Positions 52,581 to 64,000 of a stretch of 64,000 bases of DNA are shown here, piece after piece. How positions within the stretch are numbered: the first letter of the stretch is position 1; each line of letters starts with the position of its first letter. The notes beneath the pieces were generated by a model. The model saw only the letters and a program-made list of their open reading frames with translations, had not been told where the DNA came from and searched no databases. This DNA is from Malaciobacter pacificus (GTDB taxonomy: Bacteria > Campylobacterota > Campylobacteria > Campylobacterales > Arcobacteraceae): contig NZ_CP035928.1 of NCBI RefSeq assembly GCF_004214795.1, positions 682,001 to 746,000 on the forward strand, given 5' to 3'. Made by a program: the position numbers and the translations under genes.

Positions 52581-53789
52581 CTAGTTTATTGTTATCTTAG
52601 CGAAACTTTTTTTACCTTTTTGTAAAATGTACTCACCTTTTGATAAATTTAGTTTATCATCTGTTACTTTTTCTTGATTTAATTTAACAGCACCTGCTTT
52701 TATATCTCTTCTTGCTTGTGAAGTTGAAGGCACTAATTTAGAGTCAACTAAGGCTTGACCAATCCAAATTTCACCTTCAAAAGTGTATTCATCAATATCT
52801 GTTGGGATATCTTTTTTTGCAAAAACTTTTTTAAACTCTTCTTTAGCTTTTTGACCAGCACCAATTCCATGGTATCTATCTACAATCTCAATTGCTAAAG
52901 AGTCTTTCGCATCTTTTGGATGAATTGAACCATTTTCAACACCATCTTTTAACTCTTCAATCTCTTTTAGTGACTTAGTAGATAATAGTTCATAATATCT
53001 CCACATTAATTCATCACTAATTGATAAAACTTTACCAAACATATCAAATGCCTCATCAGTAACACCAATATAGTTACCTAAAGATTTAGACATTTTTTGA
53101 ACACCATCTAAACCTTCTAAAATAGGCATCATTAAAACTGCTTGTTGTTTTTTACAGTTGTATGCTTTTTGTAAAGTTCTTCCCATAAGTAAATTAAACT
53201 TTTGATCAGTTCCCCCAAGCTCAATATCTGTATCCATAGCAACTGAGTCATAACCTTGTAATAATGGGTAAGTAAATTCACTTACAGCAATTGGTGTATT
53301 TGATGCATATCTTTTTGAAAAATCATCTCTTTCTAACATTCTTGCAACAGTTAAATTTGAAGCAAGTGAAATTAATCCAGCAGTACCTAACTCTTTTAAC
53401 CAAGTTGAGTTAAATTTTACCTCTGTTTTACTCTCATCTAAGATTTTAAATACTTGCTCTTTATAACTTTGAGCATTTTGTAATACTTGCTCTTCACTTA
53501 ATACTTTTCTTGTTTCACTTTTACCTGTTGGATCACCAATAGTTGCCGTAAAATCACCAATTAAAAATTGAACAATTCCACCATATTTTTGGAAAGCTGC
53601 TAATTTTTGGATTAATACAGTATGCCCTAAGTGTAAATCTGGAGCAGTTGGATCAAATCCCGCTTTTACATAGAAGTTTTCACCTGTCTGGAAATATCTA
53701 GTAATAAGTTTCTCAATTCTTTCGATATCAATTATTTCAGCTGTTCCTCTTTGTATTTCAGCAATTGCTTCTTGAACTTTGTTTTCCAT
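52581..53789 (-). CDS. tyrS: Tyrosyl-tRNA synthetase
   Basis: 402 residues from the ATG at 53789. An ATG at 53822 would add 11 residues inside the spoT end and lacks family similarity. It is a class I synthetase: the HIGH-type motif is DLHLGHTVL, the KMSKS loop is KMSKSLGN, and a C-terminal S4 RNA-binding domain ([17 protein letters not shown]) follows. The stop of spoT lies 16 bases upstream of the chosen start. Confidence 0.96.
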   Translation of the reverse strand: MENKVQEAIAEIQRGTAEIIDIERIEKLITRYFQTGENFYVKAGFDPTAPDLHLGHTVLIQKLAAFQKYGGIVQFLIGDFTATIGDPTGKSETRKVLSEEQVLQNAQSYKEQVFKILDESKTEVKFNSTWLKELGTAGLISLASNLTVARMLERDDFSKRYASNTPIAVSEFTYPLLQGYDSVAMDTDIELGGTDQKFNLLMGRTLQKAYNCKKQQAVLMMPILEGLDGVQKMSKSLGNYIGVTDEAFDMFGKVLSISDELMWRYYELLSTKSLKEIEELKDGVENGSIHPKDAKDSLAIEIVDRYHGIGAGQKAKEEFKKVFAKKDIPTDIDEYTFEGEIWIGQALVDSKLVPSTSQARRDIKAGAVKLNQEKVTDDKLNLSKGEYILQKGKKSFAKITIN

Positions 53790-53805
53790 TAAATTCTTAC
53801 CTTTT

Positions 53806-55950
53806 CTAATTTTTATATGCATCTTTTTTTGAGAAAAACTCTATAACTTTAACTTTTTTCTCTATTATTTTTCTAACTTCATCAATATTTGATTTATTTA
53901 TCTCAAATTCAATATCACAATATTGTCTATAAGAGTGCTTTTGTCTTCCAAAATCTACAGATAAAATATATATTTCGTATTGAGACATATGAGTTAGTAA
54001 TCTTGCTAATTCACCTTTTGTATTAGGTAAAGATACTAGCATCTTATATTGATATACTGTATCTTTTGTCCATTTACAAAATAGCATTTGATTTTTTGAT
54101 AATATTTTATTATATGCTTTGTCACATAATTTATGATGTATTACAGCATTACTTCCATCTCTAAAAGCTACTATATCATCACCAAATTTTGGGTGACAAC
54201 AATGGTCAAATGATACAGAATTAATACTAAAATTAGAATATATCAACATATTATCAAATTTAAACTCTTTTATTTTACTAGTTAAGATTTTAAATCTTGT
54301 CATCAATCCTCTGTGGGCAACTATTTTTTTCTCAACTTGTAACTTTGTGTGTTTAAAATAGTCTAATATTTGAGGGATTTTATATGGAGATTCAACTTCA
54401 AACTTACTAGTAATATCTTCATCATATCTTGAGAATACTGTATTTATTATATTTTTACCATATAACTCATCAATCTCTTTTTGTCTATGAGAACATGTAA
54501 GTCTTATTTGTTTTTTTACCCTTGATGTTTTAACCATCTCAATCCAAGAACATCTAGCAATCTCTTTATCACTTACTTCAATATTAACAATATCTGTACT
54601 TTTAAGTTCAGTTAATAAAGGTTTTTTAATCTTGTTAATATAGCAAGCTTTTGCTCTCTTACCCACATCAGTGTGAACTAAATATGCAAAATCAAGAGCC
54701 GTTGAACCAACTGGTAGATTAAAAATCTCACCCTTTGGTGAGTAAACAATAATCTCTTCAGTATATAAATGATCTTTTGTCTCTTGATAAAACTCTTCTA
54801 CATTTTCATTTGAAAACTCTAGTGATTTTAACCAATTTAAATTTGTAGTACTTTTTTCACCTGTTTTATACTTCCAATGAGCTGCAATACCATATTCAGC
54901 AACTTTATTCATTTCAAATGATCTAATTTGAATTTCATAAATTTTAGAGTTATAAAAAACTGTTGTATGAATAGTTTGATAACCATTCTCTTTTGGAGTT
55001 GCTACATAATCTTTAAATCTTGAAATCAAAGGTTTATACTCTAAGTGAATAAATCCTAAAACTTTATAACAATCAATATCCTCTTCAACTAAAACTCTAA
55101 TTGCAAATAAATCTAAAACTTCATCTAAAGAGATACCTTTTCTCTGCATTTTTAAATAAATAGAGTAATGGTGTTTAATTCTAGAGTAGATTTTGATTTT
55201 TTCTAAATCAAATCCATTTTTTTCTAATAAAGATTTTGTAGTTGATATAAAATTATTAAAAGTTAATTGCATTGCATGTTCATTATCTTTTAAAAATTTA
55301 TCAATCTTTTTATACTCTTGTGGATAAATGTAAAAAAATGCTAAGTCCTCTAAAGCATTTTTTAGTGTAGAAATACCAAGTCTATTTGCTATTGGCACAT
55401 AAACAACAAGTGTTTCTTCCGCTATTCTTCTTTGTTTATTAGGTGGAAGTGCTGAAAGTGTAAGCATATTATGCAATCTATCACATAACTTTACTACTAA
55501 TACTCTAACATCATCAATTGAAGCAATTAGCATTTTTCTAAATGTTAAAGCTGAAGATATTAGTTTTGCATCATTTGTGTTATTTGAAGGAACAAACTCA
55601 TGCTCTCTAATTTCTACAATTTTTGTTAATCCATCAACCATGTGGGCAATATCATATCCCCATCTTTGTTGAACGTACTCTAGTGAATAGTTTGTATCTT
55701 CAACAACATCATGAAGTAGGGCAGTTGCAATTATTGCTTCATCTTTTGAAAAGTGAGCTGTAATTGAAGCTACTAAAATAGGGTGTACACAATAAGGTTC
55801 ACCACTTTTTCTGTATTGATTTTCATGTGCAGTTATAACAAAATCTATTATTTCTTTTAGTTTTGATGAGAGTTTTGTTTCTGATTCGAGTTCTTTTATA
55901 GCATCTTCAACAGAATTAATCTGTTGAATTCTTTTGATAAATGGATCCAT
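53806..55950 (-). CDS. spoT: (p)ppGpp synthetase/hydrolase, SpoT/Rel type
   Basis: 714 residues. The N-terminal HD hydrolase ([22 protein letters not shown]), the synthetase domain ([45 protein letters not shown]), TGS ([20 protein letters not shown]) and a C-terminal ACT domain are all visible. It is the bifunctional form, with HDVVED and the substrate region intact, and makes and degrades the stringent-response alarmone. It lies between rpoZ and tyrS; rpoZ ends 35 bases upstream. Confidence 0.96.
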   Translation of the reverse strand: MDPFIKRIQQINSVEDAIKELESETKLSSKLKEIIDFVITAHENQYRKSGEPYCVHPILVASITAHFSKDEAIIATALLHDVVEDTNYSLEYVQQRWGYDIAHMVDGLTKIVEIREHEFVPSNNTNDAKLISSALTFRKMLIASIDDVRVLVVKLCDRLHNMLTLSALPPNKQRRIAEETLVVYVPIANRLGISTLKNALEDLAFFYIYPQEYKKIDKFLKDNEHAMQLTFNNFISTTKSLLEKNGFDLEKIKIYSRIKHHYSIYLKMQRKGISLDEVLDLFAIRVLVEEDIDCYKVLGFIHLEYKPLISRFKDYVATPKENGYQTIHTTVFYNSKIYEIQIRSFEMNKVAEYGIAAHWKYKTGEKSTTNLNWLKSLEFSNENVEEFYQETKDHLYTEEIIVYSPKGEIFNLPVGSTALDFAYLVHTDVGKRAKACYINKIKKPLLTELKSTDIVNIEVSDKEIARCSWIEMVKTSRVKKQIRLTCSHRQKEIDELYGKNIINTVFSRYDEDITSKFEVESPYKIPQILDYFKHTKLQVEKKIVAHRGLMTRFKILTSKIKEFKFDNMLIYSNFSINSVSFDHCCHPKFGDDIVAFRDGSNAVIHHKLCDKAYNKILSKNQMLFCKWTKDTVYQYKMLVSLPNTKGELARLLTHMSQYEIYILSVDFGRQKHSYRQYCDIEFEINKSNIDEVRKIIEKKVKVIEFFSKKDAYKN

Positions 55951-55985
55951 TAAATTTAGACCAAGATATAAGAGAGTTCTTATAT

Positions 55986-56201
55986 CTAATTTTTGTCTAC
56001 TAGTCCTTCAATTTTTAATAAACCGTTTGCAATTTCATCGATTGCAATATCAGTATATTTCATTTTTTGAGTATTTTGCTCTAATAATGGTTTTGCACCT
56101 TTACTTAATTCATCAGCTCTTTGTCCAACAGCAATAGCTAAAATATATCTATCATTGTTAACTTGTTTTAAAGCTTTTGTCATTCTTTCTTCTAATCTCA
56201 T
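55986..56201 (-). CDS. rpoZ: RNA polymerase omega subunit
   Basis: 71 residues, a usual length. MRLEERMTKALKQVNNDRYI and AIAVGQRADELSKGAKPL are the conserved omega sequence. It stabilises the beta-prime subunit and in many bacteria forms part of a ppGpp site, which fits its place directly before spoT. It follows pyrH by 17 bases in one transcript. Confidence 0.95.
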   Translation of the reverse strand: MRLEERMTKALKQVNNDRYILAIAVGQRADELSKGAKPLLEQNTQKMKYTDIAIDEIANGLLKIEGLVDKN

Positions 56202-56218
56202 TTAAATTCCTCTGTGAT

Positions 56219-56947
<729 letters not shown>

Positions 56948-56992
56948 TTAATAATTCGTGATTTTATCTAAAATTTTATTAACAATTACTTA

Positions 56993-58060
56993 TTAGCTTA
57001 AAGCCCACTCATAAAATGGCAAAATATTAATTTTTATATTTGGATCTTTTATATTTTCATTGTTTGAAATAGTGATAATATTTACCTCATTTATTTCATT
57101 ATCTTTAGCTGTTTTTATTATCTTTTTTAAAATACTTCCCATTAAAATTGAGTTAAAAAAAGGAATACAAACAACAGCTTGATTTAAAGATTTGATATAA
57201 AAATCTATATTATCTAAGTAATATAACTCTTTAAATTTACTATTTAATTCTAAAAAAATCATATTTGTAAACTCATTTTTAAACTTTTTATTATGAGTAA
57301 TTGCATTTAAAAATGAGTGATTATAACAGTAGATTTTTTTTACAGCTTTCTCTTGATTATATTTTTGTAAGAAATATATAGTATTGTTTTCTTGAAGTTT
57401 TTTAGCTGTTTCATAAAATATATCTTTTGAGACTTTAATTTTCATTTTAAGTGCATTAAAAAGTTGGAATAATGATTTCTTTTCATCAATATTTTCAATT
57501 AAAATATTAAGTATTTCATACTCCGTAGTATTTTTAGATTGTAGTTTTATAATCTCTTGAAGTCTATGTACTTTTTTGTGTTCTTCAAGATTAATTATTT
57601 CTGGGAGATTCCCATATTTTAGGAAGTTATTAAAACTAATTGTAATATTTTGATGTCTTTGATCATGAAGTATATACTCTTCAAAATCTAAAGGATTTAT
57701 AGTTAAGTTTTTAAATCCTTTTAGCCTCTTTTTTATATCACTACTAATAATTATATTATCACAATATGGTATTTCAAATGAGAAATCAAAATTTTCTAGG
57801 ACTAAAACTTTTATTTGATTTTTTCTTAAAAATTCATCAAGATTATTTTTTATATCTTCATAGTTATTTCTACTGTCATTAAAATCAATATAAATATATT
57901 CACTTATTTTAAAATGTGATAAATAATCATAAATAAGATAGGTTTTACCCACATTTGAAGGGCCATAAAGTATTGTTTTAGGATGAGTTATTTTAACTTT
58001 TCTTTCTAAAAAATTAATTTTAGAAAGATTTAATTCATATGAAGCTTCTAAACTTTTCAT
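56993..58060 (-). CDS. AAA-type ATP-binding protein of unknown function
   Basis: 355 residues. The Walker A motif is YGPSNVGKTYLI at about residues 32-43, and the likely Walker B is KVLVLENFDF. The overall order (P-loop, IIISSDIKKR, LNPLDFEEY-like segment, then a winged-helix-like C-terminal part) resembles the AAA_14/DUF4143 or archaeal ATPase group. The role is unknown to me. It overlaps the pdxA stop by one base, so it is the third gene of the pdxJ-pdxA transcript. Confidence 0.7.
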   Translation of the reverse strand: MKSLEASYELNLSKINFLERKVKITHPKTILYGPSNVGKTYLIYDYLSHFKISEYIYIDFNDSRNNYEDIKNNLDEFLRKNQIKVLVLENFDFSFEIPYCDNIIISSDIKKRLKGFKNLTINPLDFEEYILHDQRHQNITISFNNFLKYGNLPEIINLEEHKKVHRLQEIIKLQSKNTTEYEILNILIENIDEKKSLFQLFNALKMKIKVSKDIFYETAKKLQENNTIYFLQKYNQEKAVKKIYCYNHSFLNAITHNKKFKNEFTNMIFLELNSKFKELYYLDNIDFYIKSLNQAVVCIPFFNSILMGSILKKIIKTAKDNEINEVNIITISNNENIKDPNIKINILPFYEWALS

Positions 58061-58983
58061 TATTGGTTTTTAGATAGTACTACAGCTTCTTTTATTGCAT
58101 TGATATAACTTTTAGTATTGATTTTTTCATTTTTATAAGCAATATTAAAGGCAGTTCCATGGTCAACTGATGTTCTAACAATAGGTAAATTAAGACTTAC
58201 ATTAATACTTTCATCAAAATATAAAGCTTTTAATGGTGCTAATCCTTGATCATGATACATTGCTACAAAGTATTTATAGCTTTTTCTAGAAAGGGGTGAA
58301 AAAGCAGTATCAGGAACTAGTGGTCCAGTGAAAACCTTTTTGTTTAGTATTTTATTAGCATTTTTTATTGCTTTAAATATCTCAACTTCTTCATCCCCTA
58401 ACACTCCATTATCACTTGCATGTGGATTTAAGCCTAAGACACCGATTTTTTCAGCTTTTACATTAGTATAAAAATCAATTAAAAATTGAGTTAAATCCTC
58501 TTCTTTTATTTTTTTAGCTACTTTTTTAAGGGGAATATGCTCTGTAAAAAGTCCTACAAACATCTTTTTACAACCTAGCATCATGATTGCATTTTTACCA
58601 AAATAGTCCCTTAAAACTTCTGTATGACCTTTATATTTTATATCAGCTTTTGACCAAGCTTCTTTATTAATAGGAAGTGTACAAATTGCATCAACTTCAT
58701 TTTTAGAAGCTAAGTTTATTGCATCATGAAATGAGTCAAAAGAGTATTGCCCAGATTTTTTGTGAACTGTTCCAGGCCTAATTTCAAAGTCACCTTTTGT
58801 TTTGAAAGTTTCAAAATTTTTGGGAATTTCTATATTTAATTCTGTCGCAGCTTTTTTTAGCATTTTTTTATTAATACAATAAATAGGTTCACAAAGTTTT
58901 GAAACTTTTTCATGACTTTTTAAAGCAATTTCTATACCAATTCCATTTAAGTCACCAATACTTATAGCTATTTTAGGTTTCAT
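58060..58983 (-). CDS. pdxA: 4-hydroxythreonine-4-phosphate dehydrogenase
   Basis: 307 residues. An NAD-dependent enzyme of vitamin B6 synthesis. AISIGDLNGIGIEIALK at the start, TLPINKEAW, KGHTEVLRDYFG, GLNPHASDNGVLG and VAMYHDQGLAPLKAL with TSVDHGTAFNIAYKN carry the zinc-binding histidines and aspartate. It forms a pair with pdxJ 9 bases upstream. Confidence 0.97.
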   Translation of the reverse strand: MKPKIAISIGDLNGIGIEIALKSHEKVSKLCEPIYCINKKMLKKAATELNIEIPKNFETFKTKGDFEIRPGTVHKKSGQYSFDSFHDAINLASKNEVDAICTLPINKEAWSKADIKYKGHTEVLRDYFGKNAIMMLGCKKMFVGLFTEHIPLKKVAKKIKEEDLTQFLIDFYTNVKAEKIGVLGLNPHASDNGVLGDEEVEIFKAIKNANKILNKKVFTGPLVPDTAFSPLSRKSYKYFVAMYHDQGLAPLKALYFDESINVSLNLPIVRTSVDHGTAFNIAYKNEKINTKSYINAIKEAVVLSKNQ

Positions 58984-58992
58984 TTATTTGCC

Positions 58993-59772
58993 TTAGTTTA
59001 TTATATTTTTCATATCAATAATTGCTGTTGAAAGTCCTGTAAAAACACTTCTTGCAACTATACTTTGCCCAATGTTAAGTTCACTAATTCCTTTAATTGA
59101 AGAAATAAGTGTAACATTTTGGTAGTTTAATCCATGACCTGCAGCTATTTTTAAATTGTGTTTTAAAGCAAATTTAGTAGCATCATTTATACTTGTAATT
59201 GATTCATCAAGTTTAGTTTTTAACTCTTTTTTACTAAGTTCTAATTCTTTAATACTATGATGAGTTTGAGCTAAGTTTGAATAAAGCATTGCATAAACAT
59301 TTGCAAAAGTTCCAGTATGTAGTTCAATCCATTCAACTTTTAATTTAGAACAAAGTTCTATAGTTTCTAAGTCTGGGTCTACAAAAAGAGAAACTTCGAT
59401 TTCATTTTCATGTAATCTTTCAACAACTCTTTTTATCTTTTCAAAATTTGACTCTATATCAAGTCCACCCTCTGTTGTTACTTCATTTCTATTCTCAGGT
59501 ACTAATGTAGCTCTATGAGGTTTTAATTCACATACAATATCAATAATATCATCATTAATTGAACATTCTAAATTAACAGGAAGTGTACTTTGCTCAATAA
59601 TTGCTTTTGCATCATTGTCATGTATATGACGTCTATCTTCTCTTAAATGAATTGTGATTTGATCAGCACCTGATAGCTTACAAATTCCAAGTGCATCAAG
59701 GGGATTTGGGTCGTTTATTTTTCTCGCTTCTCTTAAAACAGCAATGTGGTCTATATTTACACCAAGTAGCAT
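58993..59772 (-). CDS. pdxJ: Pyridoxine 5-phosphate synthase
   Basis: 259 residues. It condenses the PdxA product with deoxyxylulose phosphate to pyridoxine 5-phosphate. LGVNIDHIAVLREARK, DQITIHLREDRRHIHDND, NLECSIND and AAGHGLNYQNV are the family landmarks. First gene of pdxJ-pdxA-ATPase, with its own -10 box. Confidence 0.97.
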   Translation of the reverse strand: MLLGVNIDHIAVLREARKINDPNPLDALGICKLSGADQITIHLREDRRHIHDNDAKAIIEQSTLPVNLECSINDDIIDIVCELKPHRATLVPENRNEVTTEGGLDIESNFEKIKRVVERLHENEIEVSLFVDPDLETIELCSKLKVEWIELHTGTFANVYAMLYSNLAQTHHSIKELELSKKELKTKLDESITSINDATKFALKHNLKIAAGHGLNYQNVTLISSIKGISELNIGQSIVARSVFTGLSTAIIDMKNIIN

Positions 59773-59805
59773 AGTGTGTCCTTTTTAGGGATTTTAAGTG
59801 GTAAA

Positions 59806-59811
59806 ATTATA
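59806..59811 (-). promoter_or_regulatory. -10 box of pdxJ
   Basis: The minus strand reads TATAAT here, 34 bases before the pdxJ start. AAAAAGGA precedes the ATG. It lies just beyond the trpE stop and hairpin. Confidence 0.6.
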
Positions 59812-59815
59812 ACTT

Positions 59816-59838
59816 AAAAGACTTAAGACAAGTCTTTT
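59816..59838 (-). terminator. Hairpin at the end of trpE
   Basis: A 9-bp stem (AAAAGACTT and AAGTCTTTT) with a 5-base loop includes the trpE stop codon, with T residues in the outer arm on the minus strand. It separates the lysS-glyA-SPOR-trpE transcript from pdxJ. Confidence 0.5.
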
Positions 59839-61232
59839 AATGTAGAGATATTAGCAGCTAGTTTATTATGAACTTCTAAGTATTCCTCTTCAGGTATTGA
59901 ATCAGCAACAACTCCTGCTCCTGCTTGGAAAATAATACTATCTTTTTTAATCATTGAAGTTCTAATTGTAATTGCACTATCCATATTTCCATCAAATCCA
60001 AAATATGCAATGCTTCCTGAATAAAAGTTTCGCTTAATTCCTTCAAATTGTGCAATAAGTTCCATAGCTCTAATTTTAGGAGCTCCTGTCATAGTACCAG
60101 CTGTAAAAGTTGCGGCAAATAAATCAAACATATCATATTTATCATCAATTACAGCCTCAACATCAGAAACTATATGCATTACATGAGAGTATCTTTCAAC
60201 TCTCATTAAATCAGTTACTTTAACTGTACCTGGTCGTGCTACTCTTCCAACGTCATTTCTTCCTAAATCAACAAGCATTAAATGTTCTGCTCTTTCTTTA
60301 GGGTTATTAATCATTTCTTCTTCAAGCTCTAAATCTCTTTCAATTGTTTTTCCTCTTTTTCGAGTTCCTGCAATAGGTCTTAAAAGAAGATGTCCATCAA
60401 CAAGCCTAATCATAACTTCTGGACTACTTCCTGCAATTGAAAAATCTTCAAATTGTAGTAGATATAAATATGGACTTGGATTTTTACTTCTTAGGGCTCT
60501 ATAAAAACTTAATGGGTCAACTTGGGCTTTTTGAATAAATCTATTTGACATTAAAATTTGGAATACATCACCTGACTTAATCATTTCTTTTGATTTTGCA
60601 ACCATATCAAAAAACTTTTCTTTTGAAAAGTTAAATTTACCTTCATCTTTAATAATAGCTTTCTTAAGTGGAGTAAAAGTATAGGCAGTTAAAAGTTGTT
60701 CTTCTATTTTATCAAGTTCTTTTTCTTTTTCTTCTAGAGAAGTAACCATAACTAATTTTGAAGTTTTATGGGAAAACCCTAAAATTATCTTTGGTCTAAT
60801 TAAATCTAAATCAGGAATATTTAATTGATCTTCTAATGAATTCATATAAGGTTTTAATACAGGTTCAAACTCTTTACCTATATCATAACCTACATTTCCT
60901 ATAAAACCATCAACAAGACCAATTCCTAACTCTTCACTTTTTGCTTTAAAAAGCTCTTTATCAAAATTTTTGTAATAGTTTTTTAAGAATTTTAATGGAT
61001 TTGATTCAACTTCATTTATTTCACCATTTTCATTTTTATGATAACAAACACCATTTTCATACCAAACTCGCTCACGTGCTTCTATTATTATATATGAGTA
61101 GTTCCCATCACTAGAGTTGATAGTACTTTCAAAAAGAAAAGTAATCTCTTCTTTATAAATCTCTTTAATCTTTTCATAAATTGAAACAGGTGTAAACTGG
61201 TCTAAAAATAGTTCTTTACTATAAAAATTCAT
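59823..61232 (-). CDS. trpE: Anthranilate synthase component I
   Basis: 469 residues. A chorismate-using enzyme that starts tryptophan synthesis with a glutamine amidotransferase partner. Landmarks are the N-terminal FLFES (the tryptophan-feedback LLES region), SGDVFQILMSNRF, LLRPIAGTRKRGK, HLMLVDLGRNDVGRV, FAATFTAGTMTGAPKIRA and FQAGAGVVADSIPEEEY. No trpG is in the window, so the partner is encoded elsewhere. It follows the SPOR gene by 9 bases. Confidence 0.95.
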   Translation of the reverse strand: MNFYSKELFLDQFTPVSIYEKIKEIYKEEITFLFESTINSSDGNYSYIIIEARERVWYENGVCYHKNENGEINEVESNPLKFLKNYYKNFDKELFKAKSEELGIGLVDGFIGNVGYDIGKEFEPVLKPYMNSLEDQLNIPDLDLIRPKIILGFSHKTSKLVMVTSLEEKEKELDKIEEQLLTAYTFTPLKKAIIKDEGKFNFSKEKFFDMVAKSKEMIKSGDVFQILMSNRFIQKAQVDPLSFYRALRSKNPSPYLYLLQFEDFSIAGSSPEVMIRLVDGHLLLRPIAGTRKRGKTIERDLELEEEMINNPKERAEHLMLVDLGRNDVGRVARPGTVKVTDLMRVERYSHVMHIVSDVEAVIDDKYDMFDLFAATFTAGTMTGAPKIRAMELIAQFEGIKRNFYSGSIAYFGFDGNMDSAITIRTSMIKKDSIIFQAGAGVVADSIPEEEYLEVHNKLAANISTLKDLS

Positions 61233-61241
61233 TTAATCTCT

Positions 61242-62141
61242 TTAAAACTTAAGTACGTATGCACTTGATAAATTTAATTTCTTCTTGATAGAATCAATAT
61301 TGTCTTTTGCAACAGCCCTTGAAGAGTAAGGTCCAATTAGTACTTTATTATACATAGTACCTTTTACTTCAACTTTATATACTTTATACTTTAATCCTGC
61401 ATCTCTAATTTTATTAATATAACTTGAAGAAGGTGTTTTAGTAAATGCACCAATTTGTACAAAATAACCACTAATTACTTCATTTGAAGCAGTTGATTGA
61501 ACTAAGTCTTTTATGCTTTTTTTAGGCTCTTCTTTTACTTCAGGTTTTGTTTTAACTGCTTTTTCTTCAGTTTTCTGAATCTCTTTAGTTTTCTCTTCTA
61601 TTTTTTTAATAGTTTCATCTAAAGTTGATTGAAGAGTCTTTTCTTTTTCTTCTTCTTGAATGTTTTGTTCAATATTATCAATTTTATCTTCAGAAGATTT
61701 AGTATCAGTATTAGCTACTGTTTCAGCCTCTTTTTTTATTCTTTCATTAATGATTTTTTGAAAATTTTCTTCTATATTAGAGTTTTCTTCAAGCTTTTTC
61801 ATCTCTAAAGAACTAGCTTTTGAAGATGTAAAATCATCCTCTTTTTCATCTCCAGTTAAAAGGCGAATAATGATAATTGTCAATAAAAATAGTACAACTA
61901 AAACAATACCTAGAGCTAGATATTTTTTCTTATTGTCATTGTCATTATTTATTGGTTCATTTGCATCTAACATAATGTTATTTAGCTCATGTTCATTTGA
62001 AATAGGAGTTTCAACTATAACTGGATCTTCTTCAGTGTAAGTTTGTTCTGCCTCTTCTAGTTCATTTAATTTTTGTTCAAGCTCTTCTCTTTCTTGTTGA
62101 AGTTGAACTTTTTTAATAAACTCTTCGCCTTTTATTTGCAT
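61242..62141 (-). CDS. SPOR-domain membrane protein
   Basis: 299 residues. A charged cytosolic N-terminus with a coiled coil, one membrane helix (about 74-94, LGIVLVVLFLLTIIIIRLL), a long Glu/Lys-rich periplasmic linker and a C-terminal SPOR domain (GYFVQIGAFTKTPSSSYINK to SSAYVLKF). SPOR domains bind denuded glycan strands at the septum, so a division role is likely, as for FtsN-like proteins. It lies between glyA and trpE, whose roles are unrelated. Confidence 0.9.
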   Translation of the reverse strand: MQIKGEEFIKKVQLQQEREELEQKLNELEEAEQTYTEEDPVIVETPISNEHELNNIMLDANEPINNDNDNKKKYLALGIVLVVLFLLTIIIIRLLTGDEKEDDFTSSKASSLEMKKLEENSNIEENFQKIINERIKKEAETVANTDTKSSEDKIDNIEQNIQEEEKEKTLQSTLDETIKKIEEKTKEIQKTEEKAVKTKPEVKEEPKKSIKDLVQSTASNEVISGYFVQIGAFTKTPSSSYINKIRDAGLKYKVYKVEVKGTMYNKVLIGPYSSRAVAKDNIDSIKKKLNLSSAYVLKF

Positions 62142-62162
62142 AGCTAATCCTTATAGGTTTTC

Positions 62163-63425
62163 TTAGTACGTTGATTGATTATAGATTACAAAATTACTTG
62201 CTAACTCTTTTAGTTCTTCTTTAATTTTTGCATGTAATGCAGTATCTTCAATATTATCTAAAACATCACAAATCTTATTTGCAATAATTTCAAATTCAGC
62301 TTCTTTCATACCTCTTGATGTAAGTGCTGGTGATCCTATTCTAATACCTGAAGTAACAAATGGACTTCTTGTCTCACCAGGAACTGTATTTTTATTTACT
62401 GTAATTCCTGCATTTCCAAGTGCTGCATCTGCATCTTTACCACTAAATGGTTTATTTAAAAATGATACTAATACTAAGTGGTTATCTGTTCCACCAGAAA
62501 CGATGTCATAACCTCTAGAAACTAATACTTCACCAAGTTTTTTTGCATTTGCTTTTACTTGTTTTGCATAATCTTTCCAAGAAGGATCTAAAACTTCTTT
62601 AAATGCAACAGCTTTTGCAGCCATAACGTGTACTAATGGACCACCTTGTAATCCTGGGAAAATTGCAGAGTTGATTTTTTTAGCAATCTCTTCATCATTT
62701 GTCATAATTAAACCACCTCTTGGACCTCTTAAAGTCTTATGAGTTGTTGTTGTTACAACATCAGCATAAGGGAATGGACTCATATGCTCACCAGCAGCCA
62801 CTAATCCAGCAATATGTGCAATATCAGCAAATAAAATAGCACCAACTGCATCAGCTATTTCTCTAAATTTAGAAAAATCAATCTCTCTTGCATAAGCTGA
62901 TGCTCCACAAACGATAATTTTTGGTTGAGTGATTTTAGCAATTTCCATTACTTTATCATAGTTAATTCTACCATCTAGCTCTACACCATAGTAGAATGCT
63001 TGGTAATTTTTACCAGAAAATGAAGGTTTAGAACCATGAGTTAAGTGACCACCATGAGATAAATCCATACCTAAAATTTTGTCACCTGCTTTTAATAATG
63101 CTGCATAAACTGCACCATTAGCTTGGCTTCCTGCATGAGGTTGAACATTTGCATAGTTACATCCAAAGATTTCACAAGCTCTATCAATTGCTAGTTGCTC
63201 TGCTTTATCTGCAAATTCACATCCACCATAGTATCTTTTATATGGATAACCTTCTGCATATTTATTAGTAAAAACAGAACCCATAGCTTCCATAACTGCT
63301 GGACTTGTAAAGTTTTCACTTGCAATCATTTCTAAGTGGTAAGTTTGTCTTTCTAACTCAGACTCAACAATATCAAAAATCTCTTTATCTGCATCTTTTA
63401 AAGATTTATTACTAATGTAACTCAT
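62163..63425 (-). CDS. glyA: Serine hydroxymethyltransferase
   Basis: 420 residues. A PLP enzyme converting serine and tetrahydrofolate to glycine and methylene-tetrahydrofolate. Diagnostic segments are [35 protein letters not shown], the PLP lysine region [18 protein letters not shown] and [18 protein letters not shown]. It lies 30 bases behind lysS. Its product is the substrate of the folD enzyme encoded in this window. Confidence 0.98.
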   Translation of the reverse strand: MSYISNKSLKDADKEIFDIVESELERQTYHLEMIASENFTSPAVMEAMGSVFTNKYAEGYPYKRYYGGCEFADKAEQLAIDRACEIFGCNYANVQPHAGSQANGAVYAALLKAGDKILGMDLSHGGHLTHGSKPSFSGKNYQAFYYGVELDGRINYDKVMEIAKITQPKIIVCGASAYAREIDFSKFREIADAVGAILFADIAHIAGLVAAGEHMSPFPYADVVTTTTHKTLRGPRGGLIMTNDEEIAKKINSAIFPGLQGGPLVHVMAAKAVAFKEVLDPSWKDYAKQVKANAKKLGEVLVSRGYDIVSGGTDNHLVLVSFLNKPFSGKDADAALGNAGITVNKNTVPGETRSPFVTSGIRIGSPALTSRGMKEAEFEIIANKICDVLDNIEDTALHAKIKEELKELASNFVIYNQSTY

Positions 63426-63455
63426 TTATTTTCTCCTAATAGTTTTAATTATATT

Positions 63456-64000
<545 letters not shown>

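Overview
The window is AT-rich chromosomal DNA of a Campylobacterota bacterium, most like the Arcobacter group. This placement is inferred from the proteins (CheV, HD-type SpoT with rpoZ and tyrS, pdxJ-pdxA, a short LptG-like permease), from TATAAT -10 boxes with weak -35 boxes, and from frequent translational coupling and TTG starts. It was not tested by a database search. No tRNA, rRNA, CRISPR array or complete insertion sequence was seen.

Layout. 1-4615: a partial membrane protein, then a leftward operon of a TonB-receptor-like barrel (split by a frameshift at an A7 run), a small secreted protein and a membrane GGDEF-EAL protein. 4739-10587: argH, cheV, tcdA and a greA-argC-metallophosphoesterase-membrane protein operon. 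10584-16545: a toxin-antitoxin (TA) rich accessory stretch around uvrB and nth, with a HI1419/HI1420-type pair, an MNT-HEPN pair, antitoxin relics, a duplicated 5-prime end of uvrB, a duplicated promoter and three 22-bp repeats. 16552-36383: a large surface polysaccharide locus. 36489-38435: an OprC-like copper receptor. 38533-43514: HipBA, a nucleotidyltransferase-fold protein, two RHH/RelE pairs, an HD protein and a 34-residue membrane protein. 43564-64000: mostly core genes (rpiB, lepB, folD, rplY, pth, lptG-like, amiC-like amidase, nitronate monooxygenase, tyrS, spoT, rpoZ, pyrH, an AAA ATPase, pdxA, pdxJ, trpE, a SPOR protein, glyA and the 3-prime part of lysS).

Polysaccharide locus. Precursor genes are a ugd that has lost its catalytic segment, manC, wecB and wecC. 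Assembly genes are a Wzx flippase, an FrhB-type iron-sulfur protein next to a pyruvyl-transferase-family protein, GT25, a Wzy/EpsG-like polymerase, GT4, WecG and WecA. Export genes are a multi-SLBB outer-membrane protein, a kinase-less Wzz, YjbH and an Ala/Gly-rich GfcA/YjbE-like protein. Together they suggest a Wzx/Wzy polymer started on undecaprenyl-P-P-GlcNAc, containing ManNAcA and probably a pyruvyl group, and exported by a reduced group-4-capsule/Yjb-like apparatus.

Most notable points: the A AAA AAG heptamer that splits the receptor beside a c-di-GMP enzyme; two places where TA relics lie between direct duplications of a host gene's 5-prime region; loss of the catalytic cysteine in Ugd; an amidase whose signal peptide has no standard start codon; and two promoters placed so that uvrB and a toxin gene may be translated from leaderless mRNA.
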